This document shows positions 12,391-45,700 of a stretch of 64,000 bases of DNA, piece after piece. Source of the DNA: Cololabis saira (taxonomy: Eukaryota; Chordata; Actinopteri; Beloniformes; Belonidae). The notes under the pieces were generated by a model. The model made no database searches, was not told the DNA's origin, and saw only the letters and a program-made list of their open reading frames with translations. The stretch's first letter is position 1. The number at the start of each line of letters is the position of its first letter. The stretch spans positions 31,132,879-31,196,878 of the forward strand of contig NC_084596.1 in assembly GCF_033807715.1 (NCBI RefSeq). Direction: 5' to 3'. The translations under genes were made by a program, and so were the position numbers.

Positions 12391-15300
12391 AGGAGACATA
12401 TTATGGCCTTTACTTCACAGGCTACAATTTCCTGATGTCTTATTGAAATTTATGAAAAAAACAGAGAGATTACCTATAGGCTGGTCATTTTGTTACGTCA
12501 GATCTCTGTAAAGTAATCCCAGTTTGGACCATTGAAACATATGGTTCAAGATTTGGGCATAAAAAAAGGGGAGATCAGTACTTGTTCCACCATCTCTATA
12601 GTCTGACTTCAGTTGAGGGAAATGTTCCAGATCAGTGGGGCAAAAAGTTTTGAGAATAAAAATGCCAGACTTCCATTAGTTCCTGTCAGTGCAGTATAAA
12701 ATTCTACAGGTGTCACTGAGAGAATTTTTTCAACCAAATTTGAGTCGTGTTTCACTGCACCCCCTAAAATTACCTCCAAATTTACAGTTGAAAGGTGAAC
12801 TAGCGTTGGCCCACTCTGTTATATTTTGACCCAAGTATGACACCGTCAATTAAGACTTCTGAAAATTGCTGCATATTGTGAAAACAATAACAAGTCTCCT
12901 TTACTTGAATCTTTTTTATCTACTTGCAAAAACTGGGGAAAAAAATGTATAAAGCCACAATGTGGCAATAGTTTAGACCTTTATAGGAAGTTGAACTGAA
13001 AAGTTTGAACCGGAGTCAACACAAGGAGCGAGGACTTAGTTAACCATCCTAAGAAGTCTGACAAGACTAGAGATTTTCTCTGTCAAACCAAGTATCTTTT
13101 TACATGCATAATAAACACATTTACAAATGATGACATTGGTCCTAAAACCGACTCACCTGACACAGCGCAAAAAGGTATCAACAGGAAGTGTTTCAGAACA
13201 ATGACGAGGACAGTGAAAAATTCCTTTCATGAGTGACCGTGGGCTCATTTATTTACACCAGTTTCCTGAGCTGAGAACTCCAGAAACTGCAGCCTCCAGC
13301 TCTTCTCTGCCTGCATAGGGGGAGACGAGTGTGTTCACAGTTACCATGGCAACACTACATTGTGTTCCTGTTGTTCCAAAACTTTCTCACCTTTTCTGGG
13401 CTTTTCATCTCATTCATAGAAATTCATGGTCACTGCAGTCGACTGTGAATCAATTCACAACAGCAGCTCTCAGGTTTAATCATAAGATTCATGCTGTGAT
13501 GTGTTTTCAAATGATTTCATCTCTACCTATTGATTGTTCAGACTAGACGCTAATCTAGTTGCATTGAACTATAACTATCTCAAATAGGAAATAACATTTT
13601 TTCGAATAATAATTATACATACAGGATTTACTGGTCTTGAAGGATTTCATTGTACATCTACTAATCCAAATCACTGTAAACACAATTTTCTTGACATAAT
13701 CCATGAGGTTAATGGTGTAAACATTTTGATAGTCTGTTATTTACTTGCTTAATTATTTATCTTTTCAAAATTTGCTTCCGCGTTCTGCAACAAACATCCA
13801 TGACATAGCTCCATCTTTTCATTTCCCTTCTGGTAACGAAACTTTGTTTTCATTTCATTTCATTTTCCTCTGCAAAAGATTCAAATTGCACTTAGATGTC
13901 TAAAAGCTCTAAAGCCTTATTTCAGACTGTTCATTTTAGAAATAAATTAAATCACACTAAAGGCATATTCTTCTTCTTGGTGCATATCATGCATGCATGT
14001 CCAAGAATGCATTTTCCCCTTTGCAAGTTAACATGAATCGCTGTCTCATCTGTGACCCGAGTACATTTGTGTGATTGTATTCTGGCCCGCATTAGCATTT
14101 TGCACACACACGCCCACGTGCTTTTATTAATACACGTGCATCGCCTCGGTATGAATCAGAGATTTACTGAAGGCAGCCGGCCGGCCGGCAGGAGAGACGA
14201 GGAGGAGAGAGGAGAGCTGAGGAGGGAAAGGCAGATGTGACATGATTTACAATGATGTCATTAACCTTGAGAAACACAGCAGCCTCTTTGACACAAACAC
14301 TATCGTTCAGACGGAGAACTTCCTAGAATAATACCTCGTGCATATACACACAGACACAATAAACTCTTGAAAAAACCTGTCAAGATGTGGCTGAAAAAAA
14401 GGCCGGCACACACACATCTTTAAACAACACAGCACAAGCCATGTATCAAATATTATATTAAAAGAGGTGGTGATTTAGTCTGAAAAAGTCAGCATTAAAA
14501 GTAAATTCTGATGAGTACATAAGATAAGCAACAACTATTGGTGGAAAAAGCTCAGGAATGGAAAACTTAAACATTCTAACATTTATATTCCCTTGATGAA
14601 GTAAAAGCTCTGAAGCATGAAAGTAGAAAATACTTCTTCTAAATGTCTGCAATGAAATGTGTCCCCCTTTGACATCTACAGCAATTAAATTCAAACCACA
14701 ATGATATCGATAAAGTGACTTCATCATTAAACTGATGAGAGTGAAGCTCAACATGTTGTGCTGCAATTTACGATTATTGATTCTGCTCCCAGAACGACGA
14801 AATCACAAAGATTCCTTGGAATAAAAAAAAAAAGCAGTAAATTTAACCATTTAGAAAAGTCAAACTGTTAAAGTCATGCTTTTTTAGATGTAAGATTATT
14901 TGAAAAACTTGGGACGTGAAAACCTTTGGAACTTCTGTTATCAGACAAATAAAGTATAATCATAACTACAATATTTTACTCCGTCAGCAGCACATTTTAT
15001 AAAAGTGTAATCAAAACACAGGTACCTCAAATGTGTAGCTTTCTGCTGCACTTAATCAAGATGTTTTGTTCCACTCTCCAAACGAAACCAGAAACCTCCA
15101 TTTTACACAGATTTTTATTTTTCTGCTTCAACCACCAGGAGTCGCTGTTAGACCATCATATACCAGGAGACCTCCGATTCAGCAGCAAAGGAACAATGCA
15201 GGAACCGCTTTCTGTTAGCAGGTGGCACAGTTGGACCATTTAATGCAATTTAACCAGAACTTCTTCAGGTACGACGATAAACTTGATCTCCTGAGCACTG

Positions 15301-15640
15301 ATTGTGTGTCGTATAGCTCAGACTGGCTTTTTTCTCCTTCTGGTGCCGAGATTGTGAGAGACGTGACTGACCATTATCTGACCAGTGCTTCGTTTCCCCA
15401 TGAAAGGGACCAGGCGCACCCCGACGCGGCCACTGAAACACAATCAGTGTGGTTCCAAAACTATTTTCAATGTCAGTGCGCCATGCTGTTGAAGCATTTC
15501 TGACTTATCCTGAATGATGTAATGAGAACGAAACCGACATCCAAAAATCCATCCTGCTGTTGGGGCTAAAAAGATGTGATGAGATGTAAAAAACAGCACA
15601 CATACCATAGAATAAATAAACCAGAAGTCACAGATTTAAT
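12391..15640. other. Gene-free stretch between the nested elements and the fyco1 3' end
   Basis: No gene recognised. Holds an X-box-like GTTACCATGGCAAC at 13340-13353. The overlapping open frames at 15031-15503 have no family motif and no intron or promoter context. Confidence 0.4.
13340..13353. promoter_or_regulatory. X-box-like (RFX) motif
   Basis: GTTACCATGGCAAC is a near-perfect palindromic X-box. It lies about 4 kb beyond the fyco1 3' end, in DNA with no other recognised feature. Confidence 0.35.
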
Positions 15641-15653
15641 CACACAATTCCTA

Positions 15654-15659
15654 TTTATT
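15654..15659 (-). terminator. fyco1: Candidate fyco1 polyadenylation signal
   Basis: AATAAA on the minus strand, 1.75 kb past the fyco1 stop codon. The intervening AT-rich 15660-17411 is free of repeats and genes, fitting a long 3' UTR. Other AATAAA-like hexamers exist in this AT-rich stretch, so the choice is tentative. Confidence 0.35.
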
Positions 15660-17411
15660 AAACAATGATTTTCAGGTCTTTGTTATAAATATTTAGTATG
15701 TAAATGTTATTGTCATAAAACATTTTCAAGTCATTTACAGGTAAAATAGAGTTCAAGCTTCCCTCTGGGCAAATCCAGCAGTAAAACATCTTCAAAGACA
15801 CTGAACTACATTCAACAGGAAAGAAAAGCCATTCATCAGCGGCTCAAAGGCTTTTACAATACAAACAATCAAAAAGCCTTTCCAAAAGTGCACTGTTTAA
15901 CAGCTGTTTTGCAGCATCTTAAATATAAATTCCCATTTAATAATTGTAAAATAGACAAATATATCTCGTCAGCATATTTGGCAATACATCAGTTGTCTTT
16001 TTGTCAGTTTTATTCACAACATAAAATAGGCTTAAAAATGTATATTTAAGATATTTAAGAAATTCTCCGATGAACAGCTGTGATTAAGTGTTTTCAAGTC
16101 AGAATTCGCCGGACTTATTTCTACATGAAATACTTTTCATGAAAGTTCTAGATCAGAAAATGTCAGGTATATAAATGAGATCACTTGAAGGCGGTTTTAC
16201 TTTTGTTTTTGACACGCAGCAGGTTTTCTATATTTAGGGTGACATTTCGGTCACACATTAGAACTGTAAAAGTAATTACACGGCAACGGCATGAAAAAAG
16301 AACCATCTGTTTCAATTAAGATTTTCCTAAAAAAAAAAAAAACACCAAAAAAAATTATTTTTTTTCAAAAGCAAACATTATTTTTTTATTCAACATCTGC
16401 AAGTATCGCTTGAGAAGCAATTATATGTTTGCTGCATTTACTGCAAAACAAAAAGCAGGGACAATTTAAATTAATGTCCTAAAAATAGTTAATTATTTAA
16501 AGTATTGAAACTTAACCCTCTGATCCGTCTTACTTAAGTAATAATGCAGACGTTCTCATTTCATATATGTATATAAAGCAGCTATCTGCATTCTACCCTG
16601 TCTTGAACTGTAACAATTAGAGAGATTGCATTGATTTAAAACAATTTTCTGTTTATGATTCTGTAAACGAAAGCAAAAGCTGTGTTGGTGCTGCAGCTTA
16701 AACACATGTTCTCACTCTCCTTTCCTTATAGCTGCATAAAAACTAATCCACCTCTTCTAAAATCTGATTGTTGAAAGGCAACAGCAACCACGACGAATAT
16801 CAGACTGGATATTTTGTATGCCAATAAAAAGGTTCATATGAAATTTCAAAAGCCGATTTAAAAAGTCAATGATATCAAATGGTTTAATAATGGTTCATTA
16901 AAGCAAGTATAAAGCTAAATAAATAATAAAAAAAACATTAGCAGCTTCTTTAGTATGTCAAAGAGAATGAGAAATACTGATATTGCAACAAAAAAAGTCT
17001 AACTATCATCGACAGAAAATATTGATCATATCAAACTGTACAGAAAGCATCATATTTCATGTGGTCTTGTGGTAAACGACTCAACCCCAAGAAAATCAAA
17101 ACATGCACTTTTACTTCTGCAAAGTTGGATGCAGCAGCTACAACTGTAGGTGTTAATCCACTTGTATGTGCAGCCCCAGCTCTTCGCATTCAAATATTCA
17201 TAACTGCATTGTTTGCTTTGGAGTGATGCTGGTCGTCCTCGATGCTACATGTAAACGAGCTTTTACAAAACGTAGTGCATTCTATCAGCCTCTCTTAGTG
17301 TTTCATTTTTAAAATGCCACGACCTTTGACCGAAGTTGCTCTGCAGCACCGTTTTGCCTTGTCATGATGTACGTGTGCAAACATCTTGACACAGAACGCA
17401 GTGTCGCACCT
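15660..17411 (-). other. fyco1: Probable fyco1 3' UTR
   Basis: AT-rich, repeat-poor sequence directly after the stop codon, ending at a minus-strand AATAAA. No other gene is visible in it. The extent is inferred, not proven. Confidence 0.4.
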
Positions 17412-38837
<21,426 letters not shown>

Positions 38838-39112
38838 AGTGGGAGGAGGGTGATGAAGTCGGGAAATTCTGCAAAAGTGTAGAAATTCAAGTTACTTTGC
38901 TTGCTTTAAAACTCGATTCTTTACATTTCCATGTCCAAGAAACTTCCGTAAAAATCTCTCCTGATTACATTTTTAGACAGGAAACAATTTCTGAATGGCA
39001 AGGAATCGATAAACAAAGTGTTAGTGTGGTTTGCCGGATAAAACGCTAGAAATATTCAGTGAAGTGAAGCAGGGATTTGAGAGGAGCGCACACCACCCGG
39101 CATTTGCTGTTA

Positions 39113-39211
39113 AGGGTGATTTATGGTTCCGCGTTACACCGACGCAGAGCCGTCGCAGTAGGCTACGCCGTAGTATCTGCGTCGATTTAACGCAGAACCA
39201 TAATTCACGCT
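39113..39211. mobile_element. 99-bp palindromic MITE with TTA duplication (copy A)
   Basis: Starts AGGGTGATTTATGGTTCCGC and ends GCAGAACCATAATTCACGCT. TTA borders both sides (39110-39112, 39212-39214), the PIF/Harbinger target signature. The GC-rich centre is nearly self-complementary. Two relatives lie at 45536 and 50141, each inside a larger transposon. Confidence 0.75.
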
Positions 39212-39739
39212 TTAGGCTTAACATAACCACCAGAGGTGACAGCAAGTCTGTTACGACAGTCTGCTTATTACGACACAATAACACCATATTTAATGTGCGT
39301 ACAGTTAAAATAAAAAAAAAAAAAAAAACTGGGTCCCATCCCTTTTAAAACAGATTTAAAATGCAGCACACGCTTCGACATAAACATGTAGTTGTCAGCG
39401 CTGGAGACAGAGAGGACATGCACCTGCTCCCTCCCGGCAACACTTTCCTGCTGTTTCCAGCCCCTTCACCTTACAAACACCTGTCGCATGAAAGTAAATC
39501 AAGGCAAAAGCACGGGTTTTACATATTGAACGTGTCAATATACTTACTAGATGGCTAAGATGGGTAAAATTGTATCGAGCCTCCAAAATCTGGATGATAC
39601 AGCAGGAACTTGCTAGAGATAGAGGCGGGTTCTGTGAATGATTGACAGGCATGCCAGCCAATTACAAGCGCCTCGTGGCTCAAATGTGTTCCAGTTAGGT
39701 TGAGAAGCACATAATAAGTAAACAAAAGTGATGTTTGAA

Positions 39740-39955
<216 letters not shown>

Positions 39956-40005
39956 GATCAGTTTTATAGTTATTTCTGAGTCATGATAGAGGTTATACTC
40001 AGGAA

Positions 40006-40688
40006 CAGAGGTGTCAAGTGTGTCAAATTTCTTACTTAAGTAGAAAATTTGGTTACTTCCCTGGAGTAATTATTTTTCAGACGACTTTTTACTTTTATTC
40101 CTTACATTTTCACGCAATTATCTGTACTTTTTACTCTTTGCATTATAAAAACAGCCTCGTTACTCTATTTCATTTCGGCCTTTAAACAAAAACTATCCAG
40201 TTAAATTGCTCCATCCGGATAGAGTGAATTTGGTTGTGGTTGTGGCACAGATGTTCTTGTCCAGTTTTGTTCTTATATCCGTTGTGCTCAGATTCCTGCA
40301 ACTAAACTTGGATGTAACTTGGATAAATGATAACATGCCTCTGAAGTTTGACTATTTGCACCATTACAATACTTATAGGCAACTAGTCATCATATCTTCT
40401 GCTCTCTGAAACACATGTTAATGCTCAATAGTACACATATATGGTTCTTTAATATATTTGCATTATACTAAGATGCATTCATTTTCAATGGATTTTGTCC
40501 TTAATGGCTTTTTTCCCCCTTACATTACTTTTACTTTTATACTTTAAGTAGTTTTGAAACCAGTACTTTTATACTTTTACTTGAGTAAAAAACTTGAGTT
40601 GATATTTCAACTTCTACAGGAGTATTTTTAAACTCTAGTATCTATACTTCTACCTGAGTAATGAATGTGAATACTTTTGACACCTCTG
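40006..40688. mobile_element. Non-autonomous hAT element with 8-bp target duplication
   Basis: Termini CAGAGGTGTCAA and TTGACACCTCTG are inverted complements. The octamer CTCAGGAA occurs directly before (39998-40005) and after (40689-40696), the exact hAT signature. The 683-bp body contains the CTTTTACTTTTAT / TACTTGAGTAAA wording common to fish hAT MITEs and no transposase. Confidence 0.9.
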
Positions 40689-40696
40689 CTCAGGAA

Positions 40697-42057
40697 TGAT
40701 ATTCCTTCCTCTCCCCTCTTTTTCAAGGCATCTTTGAAAGAAGGCATTCAAAGGATGTGCAGTGTTGTTTATTAGTTGTTCCCATTTGTTCTTTAAATCA
40801 CTGGTTCTGATGCTGCAGGTGCAGTAGATGACTGCAGATAAAACTGCACTCTTTAAGATAAGACTTATTGCTGCAAACACCAGAAGGATCTCAACTTTCT
40901 CCAGATGTTTTAGACATTAGACATCAGTCTTGCAGAAATGTAATCTGTCCAGGTGAAGACCCAGGAGGTATCTATCATCTTCCACCACCTAGACATCTTC
41001 TTCCATGATCATAATTTGATGATTTCATTTCATTAAATATGACAATAATCTTATTAAAGTATATTAACAGGTATTGACTACACCTCAAAAAGTAAAATAC
41101 TGAAATTCTCAAAATCAAAAGTGTTGTTTAATCTGAAATACCTCTTTACAGGTATGTAAAGCAACCATTTAGTGTAAGTGAAACTTTGTCAAACTTTCAA
41201 TTCTGCTTTGACAGATATTTAAGGTGTAATTATAGTTCTCTAAATGCATTATTTGTATTCATGACAGAGAGCTTCACGCGCAAACAGGTACAGTCTTTTT
41301 GCATGTACAGTATTCTTCCAGATTTTTCAGTCATTTTAAGTGTCAGAATCTGCACAAAACTGACTTTGATAGAACTACAACTGAACTTCATACTGTCATG
41401 ATTTTCTCTTTGTTAAAGAAATATTATCTTTAAACTTTTCAGGTTGATGTTATTGTAATGGATATACTTTCAATGGTATTGTTATTGTTGTATTTTTTTT
41501 TCTTCCCGTCTTGTACATTGGTATTCTGCATGAACAATTTCAGCAAGGCAGATTTTTTTTACTATATATATTTACTATTATTCAACAAACAGAGGTTTAA
41601 TATTTCATGAAATAAAAAAAAACTTGATTTCTAAACTCAGGATATATGTACACTTTTTTTTCCCAGAACATATTTATTCATATATTTGTCTTTGGAAGAT
41701 AATTACACTGTTGATTCAGCTGATGTGCACAACAGAGTTCTCAAATTTTAACAAAGCCACACAAAATAGTTTGAAAAATACCAATATGAGACTAAATTAG
41801 TATCCTGTACCACTTCTTGATCCATCAGTTGAAAGTCACCGGTCTATTATGTATTATTGGTTTGAAAATCTGTTGAGCTATCAGCTATAAAACTTTTTAA
41901 GAAGCTTTTAATTTGTGCAAAACTTTGTTTCTGACTAAATAACATAAAAAACAAATAAAAAAACTACTTTTTGTTATGAAAAACTAAATTTCTAATGAAA
42001 TATATAACAATGTTTTGTTTTTTTCCCCTACAAAATTAGGCTTTCTTCTTGCTACAG
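40697..42057. other. Intergenic, upstream of the XCR1-like gene
   Basis: AT-rich DNA that should contain the promoter and a non-coding first exon of the XCR1-like gene, since the coding exon is preceded by an acceptor. I cannot place that exon. Confidence 0.4.
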
Positions 42058-42061
42058 GAAA

Positions 42062-43114
42062 ATGGACGCACTTGAGACCTTCGTGGGCACTGAAACCACA
42101 TCAAGCGATTATGATTACATCTATGAAGATGAAACTTGTAACACTGAAGCCATCAAAAAATTTGGAGCGACCTTGACTCCTGTGTTTTTCTGCATTGTGG
42201 TTGTCTTCAGTCTGCTTGGCAATGTCCTGGTCCTTGTGGTTCTGGTTAAATATGAGAATCTCAGCTACATCACCAACCATTTCATCATGAACCTGGCTGT
42301 ATCGGATCTCCTGTTCACCGCAGGTCTGCCCTTCTGGGCCCACTACCACATGCATGGATGGACTTTTGGAGAAACTACATGCAAAACAGTGAACTTTATC
42401 TTCTATTTTGGCTTCTACAGCAGCAGTATCATTCTCATTCTGATGACTGTTCACCGCTATGTGGCCGTCATGTATCCTCTGTCTACTCTTAATTCCATCA
42501 CAGGCCTCTGCAGCATTATGGCCACTGTAGTAATTTGGGTTGTGAGTGCTGGTCTTGCCAGTCCAGCCTTTGTGTTCTCTCAAGTAGGTAATTCAACATT
42601 CTGTGGATATTTTGAACATGAGCCAAAATTGTGGGGGACCTACCAACAAAATGCCTTCTTCATACTGAGCTTCATGGTATTAATTTTTTGTTATTCTCGG
42701 ATACTGGGCAGATTGCTGCGTCCTACTGCCCAAAAGAGAAGAAACAAAACTTTAAAACTAATTTTTATTCTCATGGTAGTTTTCTTTGTAGGGTGGGGAC
42801 CTTACAACATTATTATATTCCTGCAGTCAATGTCTCTTTGGAACCAAACGCCTATTGATACAGGAAACTTTGCCAGTCTCTGCGAGAATCGTAAAAGACT
42901 GGACTATATCTTCTACATCAGCCGACTCCTTGCCTTTTCACACTGCTGCATCAATCCTGTGCTTTATGTGTTTGTAGGGATCAAATTTAAGAATCATTTG
43001 AAAAAAATGTTGAAGCGTGGGAGCCAAAAAAACAGTGGCTTCTCAAGCAGACATAACCGACTCACTATCACATCCCTTACAAGTGGTGATGATATGTCTA
43101 TGTACCGTAGTTGA
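42062..43114 (+). CDS. xcr1: XCR1-like chemokine receptor (7TM GPCR), 350 aa
   Basis: A class A seven-helix receptor of the chemokine group, expected at the plasma membrane of leukocytes. In mammals XCR1 senses XCL1 on cross-presenting dendritic cells. Visible: an acidic-tyrosine N-terminus (SDYDYIYEDE, residues 15-24), N-terminal Cys26, TM1 GN at 53-54, TM2 Asp82, Cys107 and ECL2 Cys181 for the conserved disulfide, HRY at 131-133 in place of DRY, WGPYN in TM6, and NPVLY with FVGIKF after TM7. HRY, VLVKYE, WGPYN and NPVLYVFVG are shared with mammalian XCR1, and a fyco1 neighbour supports orthology. The coding sequence is one exon. An acceptor (CTTGCTACAG) ends at 42057, five bases before the ATG. 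The C-tail is Ser/Thr-rich. Which teleost xcr1 paralogue this is cannot be settled here. Confidence 0.9.
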   Translation: MDALETFVGTETTSSDYDYIYEDETCNTEAIKKFGATLTPVFFCIVVVFSLLGNVLVLVVLVKYENLSYITNHFIMNLAVSDLLFTAGLPFWAHYHMHGWTFGETTCKTVNFIFYFGFYSSSIILILMTVHRYVAVMYPLSTLNSITGLCSIMATVVIWVVSAGLASPAFVFSQVGNSTFCGYFEHEPKLWGTYQQNAFFILSFMVLIFCYSRILGRLLRPTAQKRRNKTLKLIFILMVVFFVGWGPYNIIIFLQSMSLWNQTPIDTGNFASLCENRKRLDYIFYISRLLAFSHCCINPVLYVFVGIKFKNHLKKMLKRGSQKNSGFSSRHNRLTITSLTSGDDMSMYRS

Positions 43115-43374
43115 ATTGGTGACGAGTTTCACGATCAGAAGAGTAATGTAAAATCAATTTACTTCTGCATTTAAGTTTTGGTGTCAAAAATATTGACAAC
43201 CTTTGATTTCCCATGTGGTGAAAAGAACAACAGACCTAAATGCTGTTTGTCCAGTTAAATTGCAATACTTGCAACAGCACAACCAATTCAGGTGGAAGCT
43301 TTTTTCTTGGTTTTTGACCATTTTTGAGATGTGACGCCTAGAAGCCTGCCTGCCTTTAAAGAGAGATGAATATG

Positions 43375-43380
43375 AATAAA
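43375..43380 (+). terminator. xcr1: Candidate polyadenylation signal of the XCR1-like gene
   Basis: AATAAA 261 nt after the stop. A second AATAAA at 43888-43893 could give a longer 3' UTR. Confidence 0.4.
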
Positions 43381-44309
43381 AGGTGTTTAACTATAAAAAA
43401 CCCTGGTACCTAGAGGACTACAAGAGACCACGAAATATGTGTTTCTTAAGTATTTTAAAGTTGCATTAAAGGGTAATGGTGATAAATTGTTTAATCCACA
43501 CTGTAACCTTTTCATAAAATAGCTTCAGAGCATATTTTAAAGCAGCCGATGCTTGTTTCACATCATATCCTTTAAATGACTTCAGTCTTCTTACTGAGAA
43601 TATTTAATTCAGAAAGGTATTTTTTGTACATAATCCATTCTTAGACATTGTTCATAATGTCTTACATTTAAATGTTATTTTTCATTTATGATAAATTTCA
43701 CTTGAGCAGTGTATCAGAGAAAGAGCTTATTTTTCATTTAATTGTTTTCTTGGTAATTGCATTGGTTTTGTCATGTGCTGTTTGTGTTTGAAATGTTGTT
43801 ATAGGCTATTTGAATGCTTTATTCAGGATTTCTGTGTTCATGTTTAAAATAGTTTGGGTTTTCATTGTGATTGAAAAGTGCAACACAAATAAAGTTGACA
43901 TTAAAAAGGAGAGCGGATTTGTCACCACAGGTTCAGAAAAATATGAAACCACACGTGTCATTGTTTTTTTTTGTGTTTTTTTACTTTTATATAACAAGAA
44001 AACACTTAAATGTACCAAAAATGGAATATATTAACCCAGTTGTATTATATATCATGTTAAATCTATACATTCAGATGCACAAAACACCCAAAATATGTAA
44101 ATCACCAGAACAACTGTAGCTAATAAAAAACTGAAAATATTCAACCTCACTTCAGTTAAAGGTAAAATTATTTGTACATTCTTATAATTGTGAAAGTAAA
44201 AATTCAGTAAAATCATCTGATCATACCTTGCATTAGAATTAGGCATACACAACCTCAGACAAACATCACCTCTTACTGTTTATTTTTCTTATTTCTTTTT
44301 TTTTTTTTT
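43381..44309. other. Possible 3' UTR and intergenic DNA
   Basis: AT-rich sequence with no repeat signature until a poly-T tract at 44296. Part may be 3' UTR of the XCR1-like gene. Confidence 0.4.
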
Positions 44310-45465
44310 AAATGAAGCAGCTCCACCATCATACCTGTCCCCACAAAACCAAGGACCACAGGACTTAACGACTACAGACTTGTCGCTCTGACCTCTGTGG
44401 TAATGAAGTCTTTTGAGCACCTTGTACTGCCACACCTCAAAAAAATCACTGCAGTTCGCCTACAGAGCCAACAGGTCTGTAGATGATGCTATAAACATGG
44501 CCCTGCACTTCATCCTCCAGCACCTGGACTCCACAGGAACCTACGCCAGGATCCTGTTCGTGGACTTCAGCTCTGCTTTCAACACCATCATCCCATCTCT
44601 GCTCCAGGACAAGCTCTCCCAGCTGAACGTACCTGACAGACTTCCTGTCTGACAGGAAGCAGCGGGTGAAGCTGGGAAAACATGTCTCCGACCCCATGAC
44701 CATCGGCACCGGATCCCCTTAAGGTTGCGTTCTCTCTCCTCTGCTCTTCTCCCTGTAAACTAACAGCTGCACCTCCAGTCACCAGTCTGTAAAGCTCCTG
44801 AAGTTTGCGGACGACACCACCCTCATTGAACTCATCTCTGATGGTGATGAGTCCGCCTACAGGTGGGAGGTTGACCAGCTGGTGACCTGGGGCCTCATTT
44901 ATAAAAGAGTGTGTAGGATTCATACTAAAAGTGCACGTCCGCCCAAAAGCCGAAAATGGCGTGCGCACAAAAAAATCCGGATTTATAAAACCGTGTGCAC
45001 GCACATCTGCACGTAATGTTCGCTTTATAAATCACAGTCCAGCTGGAAGGTTGCGCACATGAATTTGCCTCATACCCCGCCCTCTACACGCCCACTTTCT
45101 GCCATAAATGGTCAATGCAAACTACATGATGATTGTATTTGCATATAAATGAGCCTGCTGAGCATGCGCAGCGGCTTCCTGCCGCCTGTTTCTGCTGTGC
45201 GTCAGGATGAATGAGACGTGTCGAGCCACCGTGCCACTAAATTTCATGGAGACTGAGATCCAGATGTTGTGGATGAGGTGGAGGCCAGGAAAACAAGATT
45301 ATTTGGTGGTCACAGTAAAAGTATAAATAGTATATAAATAGTATAAAATAAAGCGAGTGAGTGGTAGCACGTCGTTGCTGTGCTAAACACCGCGAGTGCC
45401 ACGGACAGATCTGTTGCAGAAAAAAAAAGAAGTTGTGTGATTTGAAGGTGGAGGCCAAGAGGTAC

Positions 45466-45700
45466 GGAGCCCCTAAAGGGACACAGATTTTTTTAATATA
45501 TATAACAAGTTGTACGTGCGCGCGTGAAACCTTTAAGGCTGATTTATGGTTCCACGTTACACCAAAGCAGAGCCTACGGTGTAGGCTCTGCGTCGATTTA
45601 ACATGGAACCATAATTTAGGCTTTACGCGCGCGTAAAGGTTTCACGTGCCCGTAAAACTCATTATATATTTTAAAAAATCTGAGTCCCTTTAGGGGCTCC
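45466..45700. mobile_element. Palindromic element inside the Harbinger-like copy
   Basis: Left arm starts GGAGCCCCTAAAGGGACACA, right arm ends GAGTCCCTTTAGGGGCTCC. The arms continue imperfectly inward (T-rich, then the GTGAAACCTTTA / TAAAGGTTTCAC block) up to a central 87-bp MITE. It splits the Myb-like coding remnant directly after the DLKVEAKR motif. Flanks GTAC and GTAG suggest a short, mutated target duplication. Confidence 0.65.
45536..45622. mobile_element. TTA-flanked MITE (copy B), innermost nested element
   Basis: AGGCTGATTTATGGTTCC at the left and GGAACCATAATTTAGGCT at the right, with TTA at 45533-45535 and 45623-45625. Same family as the copy at 39113. It occupies the centre of the palindromic element. 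Confidence 0.7.

Noticed and set aside
42101..42583. 160-codon antisense open frame
   Set aside because: Shadow of the XCR1-like gene on the other strand, with no family motif.
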